Below are positions 1 through 8,505 of a stretch of 64,000 nucleotides of DNA, piece by piece. The stretch's first letter is position 1, and the number at the start of each line of letters is the position of its first letter. The stretch spans positions 1 to 64,000 of the forward strand of contig NZ_QHKX01000001.1 of NCBI RefSeq assembly GCF_003194625.1, written 5' to 3'. The translations under genes were made by a program, and so were the position numbers. The stretch is from Nocardioides solisilvae (GTDB lineage: Bacteria; Actinomycetota; Actinomycetes; Propionibacteriales; Nocardioidaceae). The notes under the pieces were generated by a model. It was not told the DNA's origin, searched no databases, and saw only the letters and a list, made by a program, of their open reading frames with translations.

Positions 1-1771
1 CCACCCCCACCGCCGTCGTGGCCACCGTCGCCGCCTCCGTCGCATTCTTCGCGATCTCCCGGATGCTCGCCGTCATCTCCTCCGCAGCCGTCGCCACCGT
101 CTGGATCGACGCCGACACCTGCACCGACGCCCCCGACGCCGACCCCGCCCGCTCCGAGGTCAGCAACGCCCCCTCACCCATCCCCTGCGACAACGCCGAC
201 AGCTGCTCGGCCGCCACCGCCAACGAGTCGGCCGTCCCCCCGATGTCACCCAACGACCCACGCAACGTCCGCAGCACCTCCCCCAGACCCTGCGCCAGCT
301 CACCGATCGCGTCATCCCCCGAGACCGGCATCTCCCGCGTCAGATCCCCCTCACCAGCAGCCCGCACCACCTCCAGCACCAGGTCCACCTTCGACGCCAG
401 ATCCGCCGCCGCCGCCCGCTCCGCCTCGTCACGCTGGATCCGCGCCACCGCCTGCGACACCAGGTCACCGATGTTGCGCAGGGTGCCGAGCCGCTGCTCG
501 TTGAGGAGCATGCGCTCTCCGGAGAAGAACTCCATGACCGCGACGACGTCCTTGCCAGCGCGGACGGGGAAGCCGACCGCGGAGGGGGTCTTCATCTCGG
601 GCCAGTGCTTCCGCACGCCGGCGGGGATGTCGGTGTACTCCATCACCTCGAGCAGGCCGGCGCTGGCCCAGACCTTGCCGCCCATCCCCTCACCCCTGGC
701 GAGGGTCTGGTCGGCGAAGTGCACCAACATCTCCTCGGGGACGCCGAGCGAGTGGGCCATCCGCAGCCGCTCGATCTCGGGGTCCACCCGCCAGGCGACG
801 CCCGAGTCCCACTGGAACTTCTCGCAGACCGCCTCGAGGGTCCGATCGATGACCTCGTCGACCGAGGTCGCCGCGCCCAGCAGGCCGAGCACGTGGTTCA
901 TCGCGGCGGTGTCGGCCAGGGCCTGCTCGCGGTCGCGCTCGATCTGCAGCTTCTCGGTGACGATCTCCCAGGTCAGCAGGAAGCCGATCCGGTGACCCTC
1001 GTCGTCGAACATCTCGGTGATCGTGCCGTCGAGGGTCTCCGGGCCGATCTGGTGCTGCAGGGAGCTCAGCTTCCGCAGCTTCTCCTCGGAGCGGGCCAGC
1101 GTGCCCTGGGGGTCCAGGAGACCCGCGCGCTGGGCGTCCTGCTCCTCGTAGATCATCGCCAGCGGCACGCCCACCAGCTCCTCGGGACGCACCACGATGT
1201 GCTCGGCGAGCCCCTCGAGCGCCCGGAGCGAGGCCGGGTTGAGGTAGGTGATGATCCCCTCGGCATTGGCGAACATCATCTTGGTCGGCGAGTTCTCCAG
1301 CATCGCGTGGACCCGGGCGAGCTTCCGCTGCTCGCGCACCTGCGAGGTCTTCTTGATCCAGGAGAGCATGACGCCGCCGAACTGGCCGTCGGAGGTGACG
1401 CCGGTGATGCTCAGGTCGGCGACCTCGTCACCGACCTCGACCACGGTCTCGAACGGCAGCAGGCTCGGGTCGCCCCAGACCCGCTCGAAACGGCCGACGT
1501 CGCCGAGCAGGCCGAAGAGCGGGCGCACGTCGGCACCCACCCACTGGTCGAGGGGCAGCGGCAGGAACGCCTCGAGGGGCCGCAGGTCCTCCAGCGCCTT
1601 CTCGTTGACGTAGGCGACCCGCTGGTGGGAGTCGGCGAGCAGCACCGAGGCGGGGAAGCCGTCGAGCACGTGCCGCACGATGGCCGGGACGCCGGGGGCG
1701 GGCAGCCCGTCGGTCTCGACGAGAGCGGTGGGCTCGAGCGGGACGGACGGCTCGGCGAGCAGGTCGGTCAT
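1..1771 (-). CDS. Cytosolic methyl-accepting chemotaxis protein (3' end beyond window)
   Basis: Signals to CheA/CheW through a coiled-coil methyl-accepting domain. The reading frame opens at ATG 1771, overlapping the cheW stop as ATGA, and is still open at base 1, giving at least 590 residues. In order I see a PAS-like region (about 30-150), a second PAS-like region (about 150-290), a GAF-like domain (about 300-440, around VGFPVRAGKD), a HAMP-like stretch (GEGDLTREMPVSGDDAIGEL) and the start of the signalling helices (AEEMTASIREIAKNATEAA). No membrane segment or signal peptide is visible, so it should be a soluble receptor sensing an internal cue. It is last in the cheA-cheW-receptor unit. 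The ligand is unknown; PAS/GAF pairs often bind heme, flavin or small metabolites, but no cofactor residue can be assigned. Confidence 0.9.
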   Translation of the reverse strand, partial: MTDLLAEPSVPLEPTALVETDGLPAPGVPAIVRHVLDGFPASVLLADSHQRVAYVNEKALEDLRPLEAFLPLPLDQWVGADVRPLFGLLGDVGRFERVWGDPSLLPFETVVEVGDEVADLSITGVTSDGQFGGVMLSWIKKTSQVREQRKLARVHAMLENSPTKMMFANAEGIITYLNPASLRALEGLAEHIVVRPEELVGVPLAMIYEEQDAQRAGLLDPQGTLARSEEKLRKLSSLQHQIGPETLDGTITEMFDDEGHRIGFLLTWEIVTEKLQIERDREQALADTAAMNHVLGLLGAATSVDEVIDRTLEAVCEKFQWDSGVAWRVDPEIERLRMAHSLGVPEEMLVHFADQTLARGEGMGGKVWASAGLLEVMEYTDIPAGVRKHWPEMKTPSAVGFPVRAGKDVVAVMEFFSGERMLLNEQRLGTLRNIGDLVSQAVARIQRDEAERAAAADLASKVDLVLEVVRAAGEGDLTREMPVSGDDAIGELAQGLGEVLRTLRGSLGDIGGTADSLAVAAEQLSALSQGMGEGALLTSERAGSASGASVQVSASIQTVATAAEEMTASIREIAKNATEAATVATTAVGV

Positions 1772-2271
1772 GGGGTTCCTCCAGCGGGGTTCTCGAGGGG
1801 AACGCCGACGGTGCGGTCGACGTCGAGGACGAGCAGGATGGCCTCGGGCAGGGCGACGACGCCCTGCAGCAGGTCGCGGACCGGGGCCGGCAGGTTGGCG
1901 GGGGCGGGGAGCAGCTCGTGGCCGGCGGTGTCGACCACGTCGCCGACCTCGTCGACGAGCAGGCTGACCGCCTCCCCCGCCGAACGGACGACGACGTTGA
2001 GCGGCGGGTCGCCGTCATCCGGGAACGGTCGACCCAGGCAGCGCCGCAGGCACACGGCGGTGACGATCTGCCCCCGCAGGTTGAGCAGGCCGCGCACCTG
2101 CTCCGAGGCCAGCGGCACGGGGGTGAGCGGCTGCCAGCGCAGCACCTCCTGCACCTGGGTGATCGGCACGCCGAAGAGCAGGCCGTCGACGGCGAAGGTG
2201 CAGTACTGGGTCTGGACGTCGACCGGGACCCACGGGGTCGGGGACGCGTGCAGGTGGGTCGTCGGTGTCAT
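1768..2271 (-). CDS. cheW: CheW chemotaxis coupling protein
   Basis: Adaptor that links receptors to the CheA kinase in the chemotaxis array. The 167-residue product is one CheW-like beta-barrel, with YCTFAVDGLLFGVPITQVQEV near the N terminus and GLLNLRGQIVTAVCLRRCLG in the middle, both typical of the family. ATG 2271 overlaps the cheA stop as TGATG; a GTG one codon upstream is also possible. Its 3' end overlaps the receptor gene by 4 nt. Tight overlaps on both sides imply translational coupling in the order cheA-cheW-receptor, so stoichiometry of the three array components is probably set in one transcript. Confidence 0.95.
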   Translation of the reverse strand: MTPTTHLHASPTPWVPVDVQTQYCTFAVDGLLFGVPITQVQEVLRWQPLTPVPLASEQVRGLLNLRGQIVTAVCLRRCLGRPFPDDGDPPLNVVVRSAGEAVSLLVDEVGDVVDTAGHELLPAPANLPAPVRDLLQGVVALPEAILLVLDVDRTVGVPLENPAGGTP

Positions 2272-4619
2272 CACGCCACCCCCGCGGCCGTCACGACGGC
2301 GTCCAGATCGAGCAGATCGGTGACGCGACCGTCGATTACGGCCGAGCCGAGGACGCCGTCACGCCGACCCACCTCGCTGCGCCGCAGCACGGTGTCGACG
2401 ACGTCGACGACGCGGTCGATCACCAGTCCGACCCGGTGCTCGCCGTCCTCGTGGACGACGACCGAGAGCGTCGCGCGCTCCTCCTCGCCGTCGGGGGCGG
2501 GCGGCAGCCCGATCAGCGACGAGAGCCGGACCAGGGGCAGGATGCCGTCGCGGTACTGCACCGCCTCGGCGCGACCCGCGCCCTCCAGACGGCCGACCTC
2601 GATCTCCTCCAGGCGCGAGACCTCGTGCAGCGGGAGCGCCGCGCGGCGCCCCGGGACGACCTCCAGCACGAGCATCGGGGTGGTCTCCTGCCGCTTGACG
2701 GCGACCTCCACCTTGGAGACCGGCACCGGCACGATGCCGTGCGCGTGGGCGAGCCCGGCCACGTCGAGGATCAGCGCCACCCGGCCGTCGCCCATGATCG
2801 TGGCGCCGGCGTACGTGCCCAGTGCCTTGAGCTGGCGGCCCAGCGGCTTGACGACGATCTCCTGGGTGTCGTGGACCTCGGCGACGCAGAGCCCGTAGCG
2901 GACCCCGTCGGCCTGCACCACGACGACGGTGACGCCGTCGCGCTCGTCGAGCGGGAGGGTCGGCGCGGCCACGTCGACGCCGAGCGCCGTCCCGAGCGGC
3001 AGCAGCGGCAACAGCTCGCCGCGCAGGCGGAGCACCGGGGCCCCGGCCACGACCTCGACGTCGGTGGCGAGCGACTCGCCCTCGACCCGGACCAGCTCGA
3101 CCAGGTTGACCTGGGGCAGGGCGTAGCGCTCCGCGCCCTCCTGGACCAGCAGCGCTGGGATGATCGCGAGCGTGAGCGGGATCCGCACCCGGCAGGTGGT
3201 GCCCTCGCCGACCACGCTCTGCACGTCGACGGTGCCGCCGATCCGCTCGATGTTGGTGCGGACGACGTCCATCCCGACGCCACGGCCCGAGACGTTGGTG
3301 ACCACGGCGGCGGTGGAGAAGCCGGGCTCGAAGACGAGGGCGAGCACGTCGCGGGGCTCCATCCGGGCCAGCTCCTCGCGCGTCACGACCCCACGGGCGA
3401 GGGCCGCGGCGGCGATCGCCTCGGGGTCGATGCCCTTGCCGTCGTCGGTGATCTCGACGACCACCTGGCCGCTCTCGTGGCGGGCGCGCAGCAGCAGCCG
3501 GCCGGTGGCGGGCTTGCCGGCGGCCAGGCGCGCGGCCGGGGTCTCGATGCCGTGGTCGATGGCGTTGCGCACGAGGTGGGTCAGCGGGTCCCTGAGCGCC
3601 TCGAGCAGCGAGCGGTCGAGCTCGGTCTCGTGGCCCTCGAGGTCGAGCTGCACCTGCCGCTCGAGCTGGTGGGCGAGGTCGCGCACGATCCGCGGCATCT
3701 TCGACCAGACGTGGCCGATCGGCTGCATGCGGGTGCGCATCACCCCCTCCTGCAGCTCGCTGGCGACCTGGTCGAGGCGCTGGGCCGCGCGGACCAGCTC
3801 GAGGTCCTCCTCGCGGGCCTCGGTGCGGCGCAGGATCTGGTTGCGGGTGAGCACCAGCTCCCCGACCAGCTGGACGAGGCTGTCGAGCAGGTCGACGTCG
3901 ACCCGCACGGTGGAGTCGACCGCCGAGCGGGCGGCCGGCTCGAACGGCGCGTCGGGCGCGGCGGCGGACGGCGCCGCCGCGACGGGTGCGAGCAGGGACT
4001 CGGGCGCCGCCGGGACCGGTGCCGGCGCCGCCACGTCCAGCGGGACGGCGGGCGCGACGGTGACGACGGGACCGGCCGGAGCGGCGAGCACGACGGGGGC
4101 GGCCGGTACGGCGTCGGGGACTCCCTCGGCAGGCGCCGGCGCCTCGGGGGCAGACGCGGCGGCGACCTCGGTGGCCTCGGGCTCGCTCCCGGGCGCGGGC
4201 TCGGGGGAGGCTGCCGGCGTCGGGGGCGTCTCCTCCAGGACCGCCCGGAGCGAGGCGACGACGCTGTCGACGTCGACGTCCCCGGCCACGTCGGACCCGG
4301 TCGCCTCGACGGCGGCGAGCAGCCGGCGTACGGCGTCGACCATGGCGAGCAGCACCTCGGCGACCTCGGTCGTCATCGTCCGCTCGCCGTCGCGCAGCGT
4401 GGCGAGCAGGTTCTCGCCCACGTGGGTCAGCGCCTCGAGCCGGTGCAGCGCGAGGAACCCGCTGGTCCCCTTGATCGTGTGGATGGTCCGGAAGATGCTC
4501 GAGAGCAGCTCGGGCGAGCCCGGGTCGCCCTCCAGCTCCACCAGGTCGCGGTCGAGCTGGTCCAGGTTCTCGTGGCTCTCGACCAGGAACTCGGCGATGA
4601 TCTCGGCATCGTCGTCCAC
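2271..4619 (-). CDS. cheA: CheA chemotaxis histidine kinase with two CheW-like domains
   Basis: Autophosphorylating kinase that passes phosphate to CheY and CheB. GTG 4619 is chosen because AGGAGG lies 7 nt upstream and the Hpt domain starts directly (DDDAEIIAEFLVESHENLD). The 782 residues hold an Hpt domain with His47 in IHTIKGTSGF, a Pro/Ala-rich linker (about 130-230), a dimerization helix pair, an HATPase domain (N box LTHLVRNAIDHGIE about 347-360, G1 DDGKGID about 392-398, then GRGVGMDVVRTNIERIGG), and two successive CheW-like segments (about 500-630 and 640-782) rather than the usual one. A separate P2 CheY-binding domain is not obvious. It is first in a cheA-cheW-receptor operon behind a sigma-28-like promoter. 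Confidence 0.95.
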   Translation of the reverse strand: MDDDAEIIAEFLVESHENLDQLDRDLVELEGDPGSPELLSSIFRTIHTIKGTSGFLALHRLEALTHVGENLLATLRDGERTMTTEVAEVLLAMVDAVRRLLAAVEATGSDVAGDVDVDSVVASLRAVLEETPPTPAASPEPAPGSEPEATEVAAASAPEAPAPAEGVPDAVPAAPVVLAAPAGPVVTVAPAVPLDVAAPAPVPAAPESLLAPVAAAPSAAAPDAPFEPAARSAVDSTVRVDVDLLDSLVQLVGELVLTRNQILRRTEAREEDLELVRAAQRLDQVASELQEGVMRTRMQPIGHVWSKMPRIVRDLAHQLERQVQLDLEGHETELDRSLLEALRDPLTHLVRNAIDHGIETPAARLAAGKPATGRLLLRARHESGQVVVEITDDGKGIDPEAIAAAALARGVVTREELARMEPRDVLALVFEPGFSTAAVVTNVSGRGVGMDVVRTNIERIGGTVDVQSVVGEGTTCRVRIPLTLAIIPALLVQEGAERYALPQVNLVELVRVEGESLATDVEVVAGAPVLRLRGELLPLLPLGTALGVDVAAPTLPLDERDGVTVVVVQADGVRYGLCVAEVHDTQEIVVKPLGRQLKALGTYAGATIMGDGRVALILDVAGLAHAHGIVPVPVSKVEVAVKRQETTPMLVLEVVPGRRAALPLHEVSRLEEIEVGRLEGAGRAEAVQYRDGILPLVRLSSLIGLPPAPDGEEERATLSVVVHEDGEHRVGLVIDRVVDVVDTVLRRSEVGRRDGVLGSAVIDGRVTDLLDLDAVVTAAGVA

Positions 4620-4678
4620 GTGGCGACCTCCTCTCCGGACGGCTCGGGGGCGCCGCGGCACGGCGCCTCACCCGCCAC

Positions 4679-4705
4679 ATCGGCCACGGAGGAGGAGAAC
4701 TGAGG
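4679..4705 (-). promoter_or_regulatory. Sigma-28-like promoter of cheA-cheW-receptor operon
   Basis: On the minus strand CCTCAG (4705-4700) is followed after exactly 15 nt by GCCGAT (4684-4679). Transcription would start near 4670, about 50 nt before cheA. The -10 matches sigma-28/WhiG promoters; the -35 differs from their usual TAAA but is shared by the other sites in this window. Confidence 0.75.
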
Positions 4706-4737
4706 AGAACGGGGCGGCCGAGAGGCCGCGGAGGCGC

Positions 4738-4974
4738 CTACTCCTGGCGCTTGCGCATCGCCTCGGCCAGGGACGCGACGGCGTCCTCGGGCGGCGAGGC
4801 GGCCGACTGGTTGCTGGAGGCCAGCTCGGCGAGCAGCTCGGCGCGGTGCACCTTGACCGAGCGTGGCGCGTCGATGCCGACGCGGACGACGTCCCCGCGG
4901 ACCTCGAGGATCGTCACGGTGATGTCGTCGCCCAGGACGACGCTCTCCCCCGTACGACGGCTCAGCACCAGCAT
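4738..4974 (-). CDS. csrA: CsrA post-transcriptional regulator
   Basis: Small RNA-binding protein that represses translation by binding GGA motifs in mRNA leaders. The 78 residues start MLVLSRRTGESVVLGDDITV, the highly conserved first strand that forms half of the RNA-binding surface, and continue with VRVGIDAPRSVKVHRAEL, the second half containing the conserved Arg. The C-terminal tail (about 25 residues after the core) is longer than in the E. coli protein and of unknown role. The gene is last in flgN-flgK-flgL-fliW-csrA. In Bacillus, FliW sequesters CsrA and flagellin titrates FliW, so its place beside fliW suggests the same homeostatic circuit here. The fliC leader has a plausible binding site. 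Confidence 0.97.
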   Translation of the reverse strand: MLVLSRRTGESVVLGDDITVTILEVRGDVVRVGIDAPRSVKVHRAELLAELASSNQSAASPPEDAVASLAEAMRKRQE

Positions 4975-5015
4975 GGGGGTGACCCTACGGCACGGCGCGC
5001 GACCGCGCCGGGGAG

Positions 5016-5471
5016 TCAGGCGACGAGCGGCGTGGCGACCGAGAGCGACGGGTCGTCCAGGATCACCTGGCTGGCCCGGCGGCTCTGGGTGTTGACCAGG
5101 ATCGGGGCCAGCAGGTTGGCGGTGGTCTCGGCGAGCGACGAGCCGGCGGTCAGCACGACGAGCACCAGCACCTCGGCGGCGTCGACGATGCCGAGCTGGT
5201 CGACGACGTCGTCCTCGACGAGCGGGGCGTAGTCGGGGAAGAAGCTGATCGGGCTGGTGACCAGGAAGCGCAGGTCGGGGTCCTCCAGCGAGCGCAGCGC
5301 GCAGAGCATCCCGTCGTCGTCGAGGCGGACCAGGGCGAACCGGCGGTGCTCGGGGAAGCCCGGCATCGGGTTGACCAGCTCGATCACCGGGATCTCGTCC
5401 ACGACGCTCCGCTCCTCCTGACTCCTGCGCACGGCTTCGCTGTCCGGGCCGATCATGACAGATGTGGTCAC
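5016..5471 (-). CDS. fliW: FliW flagellar assembly factor / CsrA antagonist
   Basis: Binds flagellin and CsrA in a partner switch that couples flagellin translation to export. The product is up to 151 residues; the family core begins at DEIPVIELVNPMPGFPEHRRFALV and runs to the end, including SPISFFPDYAPLV. The start is uncertain. GTG 5471 overlaps the flgL stop as GTGA and fits the operon style, ATG 5456 is possible, and a GTG near 5405 lies behind AGGAGG and would remove about 22 residues not typical of the family. It is followed 41 bp later by csrA, the classic fliW-csrA pair. Confidence 0.93.
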   Translation of the reverse strand: MTTSVMIGPDSEAVRRSQEERSVVDEIPVIELVNPMPGFPEHRRFALVRLDDDGMLCALRSLEDPDLRFLVTSPISFFPDYAPLVEDDVVDQLGIVDAAEVLVLVVLTAGSSLAETTANLLAPILVNTQSRRASQVILDDPSLSVATPLVA

Positions 5472-6367
5472 CGCAGGAAGTCCATGAGGCTGGGCTGCAT
5501 GACGCGGCTCGTGGCGGACAGGGCGGCCTGGTAGGCCATCTCCTGGGTCTTGAGCTCCATGACGGCCTTGGTGAGGTCGACGTTCTCGACGCCGGTGAGC
5601 GACTTGGTGAGCGCGAACTCGCGCTCGTCGGCGGCCTCCACCGCCCGGTCCAGGGCGACGGTGCGGTTGCCCACGTCGATCACCGCGACGCCGAGCCTGT
5701 CGAGGTCGCCGGCCACCGCGTCCAGGCTGGTCCGCAGCCCGGCGGTGTCGCCGGTGCGGACGGCCTCGGCCATGGCGGTGAGGTTGTCGAAGAGGGTGGC
5801 GCCCTCGGGGCCCAGCGTGGCCCGGGCGTCGAGGTCGACGCGGACCGTCTGCCCCTCGGCGATCGTCCGGGTGACCTCGCCGGGGACGCCTCGGTAGACG
5901 ACCTCGGTGCCGACCTTCTCGAAGGCGATGCTCCCGGCCGTCACCCCGCCCATCACCGGGCGGTCCTGGTGCCGGGTGTTGGCCAGCGTGATCAGCGAGT
6001 CGCGGATCTGCTCGATGTCGGCGGCCAGCACCTGGCGCGAGCTGGGGCTCACCGCGCCGGGGTTGGCGGCCTGGACGCCGATCTCGCGCGCGCTGCGGGT
6101 CCGGGTGATCATCGACTGCAGCACGGTGTCGACCTGGGCCAGCCAGCCCTGCCCGTCCTCGGCGTTGCGCTTGTGCTGCGCGGCCTCGGAGAGCTGGGAG
6201 CGCAGCCGCATCGCGGTGGTGGTGTCGGCGGGGTTGTCCGACGGGCGGTTGATCGCCCGTCCCGAGGAGACCTGCTCCTGCAGCCGCGACAGCCGGGCGA
6301 GGCCGGTGTTGAGCTGCTCCAGCGACCGCGTCGCCATCATGTTCTGGGTGACCCGCGTGATGGTCAT
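5468..6367 (-). CDS. flgL: FlgL hook-filament junction protein (HAP3)
   Basis: Adapter layer between hook and filament, exported by the flagellar type III system. The 299-residue protein has the flagellin-like ends: N-terminal MTITRVTQNMMATRSLEQL with SGRAINRPSDNPADTTTAMRLR, and C-terminal LTKAVMELKTQEMAYQAALS with the terminal SLMDFLR. ATG 6367 overlaps the flgK stop as ATGA, so translation is coupled to flgK. It sits in the usual flgN-flgK-flgL order followed by fliW and csrA. Confidence 0.96.
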   Translation of the reverse strand: MTITRVTQNMMATRSLEQLNTGLARLSRLQEQVSSGRAINRPSDNPADTTTAMRLRSQLSEAAQHKRNAEDGQGWLAQVDTVLQSMITRTRSAREIGVQAANPGAVSPSSRQVLAADIEQIRDSLITLANTRHQDRPVMGGVTAGSIAFEKVGTEVVYRGVPGEVTRTIAEGQTVRVDLDARATLGPEGATLFDNLTAMAEAVRTGDTAGLRTSLDAVAGDLDRLGVAVIDVGNRTVALDRAVEAADEREFALTKSLTGVENVDLTKAVMELKTQEMAYQAALSATSRVMQPSLMDFLR

Positions 6368-7740
6368 CGGCCGACCAGTCCTGTCCGGTTGATGAGGGTG
6401 TCGAGCATGGAGTCGAGGGTGCTCATCACCCGCGACGCCGCCTCGTAGCCGCGCTGGGCCGACATCAGGGTGACCATCTCCTCGTCGAGGCTGACGCCCG
6501 AGAGCTGGTCGCGCTGGCCGTCGACCTGGGCGAGCAGGGAGGCCTGGTTGGTGACCAGCCGACCGGCCGAGGAGACCTCGGTGCCGAGCCCGTTGACCAG
6601 CCGCTGGTAGGCCGTCTCGACCCCGCTGGCCGCGCCCTGGGAGGCGGCGACGTCGCCGAGCAGGGCGCCCGGCTGCGAGGAGGCGGCCAACCGGCCGGGG
6701 TCGGTGGAGACCAGGGCGAGCGAGGCCGCGCCCTGCGCGGGGTCGTAGGAGAGGAGGGGGCCGCCGGCGTTGCCGGCCCGGTCGAACCCCTGCGCCTGGC
6801 GGCCGTTGACCTCCTGCGCCAGCTGGGCGGCGACGGCGTCCAGCCCCGCGGCGTACGCCGGGAGGGTGACGCTGAGCAGGTCGGCCCCGGCGCCGACCTC
6901 GCCGCGGACGGCGGCGGTCACGGCGGCCGAGGAGCCGTCGGGCTGGCGCACCTCGAAGGTGACGGGGACGGCCCCGGGCGCGGAGACGACGAGCGTCCCG
7001 GCCTGCCGGCCCTGGACGAGGGGGACGTTGCCGACGGTGACGTCGAGGCCGCCGTCGGCGCGCTCGGTGGCGGTGCCGCCGGTCAGCCCGGCGAGCGTGG
7101 TGGCCACCTGGTCGCGGCGGTCGAGCAGCGTGTTGACGTCCACCCCCGCGGAGCCGTGCTGGGCGATCTGCCGGTTGAGCTCGGCGAGCTCGGCCGCCGC
7201 GGCGTTCACCTCGCCGACCGCGCCGTCGAGGCGGGTGCGGGCGTCGGTGGTCTCCCGGGCGACGTTGGCGGCCTGGGTGCGGACCGCGTCGACCAGGGTC
7301 CGAGCCTCGGTGAGGACCTGGGTGCGGGCGATGTCGGAGCCGGGCGCGTTGGAGAGGGCGTGCCAGCTGGACCGGAAGTCGGCCAGCGCGGCGGAGACGC
7401 CGTTCGGGCCGGGCTCGGCGACCCCGGTCTCCAGCCGCTCCAAGGTGGTGCGCCGGACGTCGAGGTAGGTGAGGGTGGCGGTCTCCTGGCGGACCCGCGT
7501 GTCGAGGAACTGGTCGGTCATCCGGCGCAGGTCGGCGACCCGGACGCCGTCGCCCGCGCCGTCGTACCGGGACCACATGGCGGGCTGCACCGGGGCGCCG
7601 ACCGTCTCCCCCACCACCTGGCGGCGGGTGAAGCCGGGGGTGGCCGCGTTGGCGATGTTGCCGCTCGCGGTGTCCATCACCACGCGGTTGTAGCGCAGGG
7701 CGCTGAGCGCGGTGTTGAAGGAGGCGAAGGTCCCGCTCAT
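6364..7740 (-). CDS. flgK: FlgK hook-associated protein 1
   Basis: First junction protein on the hook tip. The 458 residues begin SGTFASFNTALSALRYNRVV and contain SGNIANAATPGFTRRQV, the N-terminal signature of rod/hook/HAP proteins, and end with a C-terminal helix (LDEEMVTLMSAQRGYEAASR) followed by MLDTLINRTGLVGR. The central region is rich in Ala/Gly/Val and variable. It starts 7 nt after flgN, its likely export chaperone gene, and overlaps flgL by 4 nt. Confidence 0.96.
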   Translation of the reverse strand: MSGTFASFNTALSALRYNRVVMDTASGNIANAATPGFTRRQVVGETVGAPVQPAMWSRYDGAGDGVRVADLRRMTDQFLDTRVRQETATLTYLDVRRTTLERLETGVAEPGPNGVSAALADFRSSWHALSNAPGSDIARTQVLTEARTLVDAVRTQAANVARETTDARTRLDGAVGEVNAAAAELAELNRQIAQHGSAGVDVNTLLDRRDQVATTLAGLTGGTATERADGGLDVTVGNVPLVQGRQAGTLVVSAPGAVPVTFEVRQPDGSSAAVTAAVRGEVGAGADLLSVTLPAYAAGLDAVAAQLAQEVNGRQAQGFDRAGNAGGPLLSYDPAQGAASLALVSTDPGRLAASSQPGALLGDVAASQGAASGVETAYQRLVNGLGTEVSSAGRLVTNQASLLAQVDGQRDQLSGVSLDEEMVTLMSAQRGYEAASRVMSTLDSMLDTLINRTGLVGR

Positions 7741-7747
7741 GACGGCC

Positions 7748-8224
7748 TCAGAGGCTCGCGTCGAAGATCGGGCGACGGGCGTCGGTGCTGACCGCGGTGC
7801 CGTCGGCGCTGTAGCCGGCCGACCCGTCGCCCAGGGTGAGCAGGGTCTCCCGCGCCGAGCGGATGCCGGCGGTGACGAGCTCGCGGTTGGTCTCGGCCAT
7901 CGCCGTCACCTCCCGGGTGATCGACTCGAAGGCGTCGCGGTGGTCGGCGAGGATCGAGGCCCACGGCTCGGCGACCGACTCGGCCAGGGCGCGGAGGCTG
8001 GGGTTGGGGGCGAGGCCCGCCTCGGCGGCGGACTCGTCGGCGGCGACGGCGCGGAGCACCTCGGTCTCGCGGATGCTCTGCAGCACCGCCTCGACCTCCT
8101 TGGCGGCGCGCAGCAGCCACTTGGTGCGGCCGGTCGCCATCACCAGCTGCTCGACCTCGAGCTTGAAGAGCAGGGTCTCCAGGAGCTCGCGCTCGCGCCA
8201 CAGGATGAGCGAGAGCTTCTCCAT
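7748..8224 (-). CDS. flgN: FlgN-type export chaperone
   Basis: Cytosolic chaperone expected to keep FlgK and FlgL unfolded for export. The 158-residue product is strongly helical (MEKLSLILWRERELLETLLFKLEVEQLVMA), matching the FlgN family in length and N-terminal pattern, with a less conserved C-terminal tail. ATG 8224 is chosen because GAAGGGA lies just upstream; a longer frame to 8446 would cover the promoter. It is first in the operon with flgK immediately downstream, the normal location of flgN. Sequence similarity in this family is low, so the call rests on context plus the N-terminal helix. Confidence 0.85.
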   Translation of the reverse strand: MEKLSLILWRERELLETLLFKLEVEQLVMATGRTKWLLRAAKEVEAVLQSIRETEVLRAVAADESAAEAGLAPNPSLRALAESVAEPWASILADHRDAFESITREVTAMAETNRELVTAGIRSARETLLTLGDGSAGYSADGTAVSTDARRPIFDASL

Positions 8225-8313
8225 GGCCGGGTCCCTTCGGTGTGTCGACGGCTGGGTGATCGGATGTCGCGGATGAACGGTGGCGAGGCCGGGCAGGGTC
8301 CTCGACCACTCCC

Positions 8314-8340
8314 ATCGGCGGCCCCGGCGGGGACCTGAGC
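8314..8340 (-). promoter_or_regulatory. Sigma-28-like promoter of flgN-flgK-flgL-fliW-csrA
   Basis: On the minus strand GCTCAG (8340-8335), 15 nt, then GCCGAT (8319-8314). The predicted start is about 80 nt before flgN. Spacing and -10 are identical to the other sites; the first -35 base is G instead of C. Confidence 0.72.
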
Positions 8341-8505
8341 GTTTTTCCGTCAAGCGGTCCGGGACCTTTCCACCCACCTGCCCACGAGCGGCTGGCCGGA
8401 GTGGGCCATGCCGCCACGGGACCTTTGGCCCGACTTCTGCACACACGGAGGGTTGCTCCCCAATTGTGGGTACGCGGTGCGCTTCCCTGAACGACTCTCG
8501 TCCCC

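Noticed and set aside
2265..4703. 812-codon open frame opposite cheA
   Set aside because: Shadow of the GC-rich cheA gene; composition is Arg/Asp/Gly/His-rich low complexity, with no family motif, while the minus strand encodes a full CheA.
8341..8505. Sigma-28-like autoregulatory promoter for the sigma gene
   Set aside because: No TCAG-N15-GCCGA arrangement is present on the plus strand of this gap.
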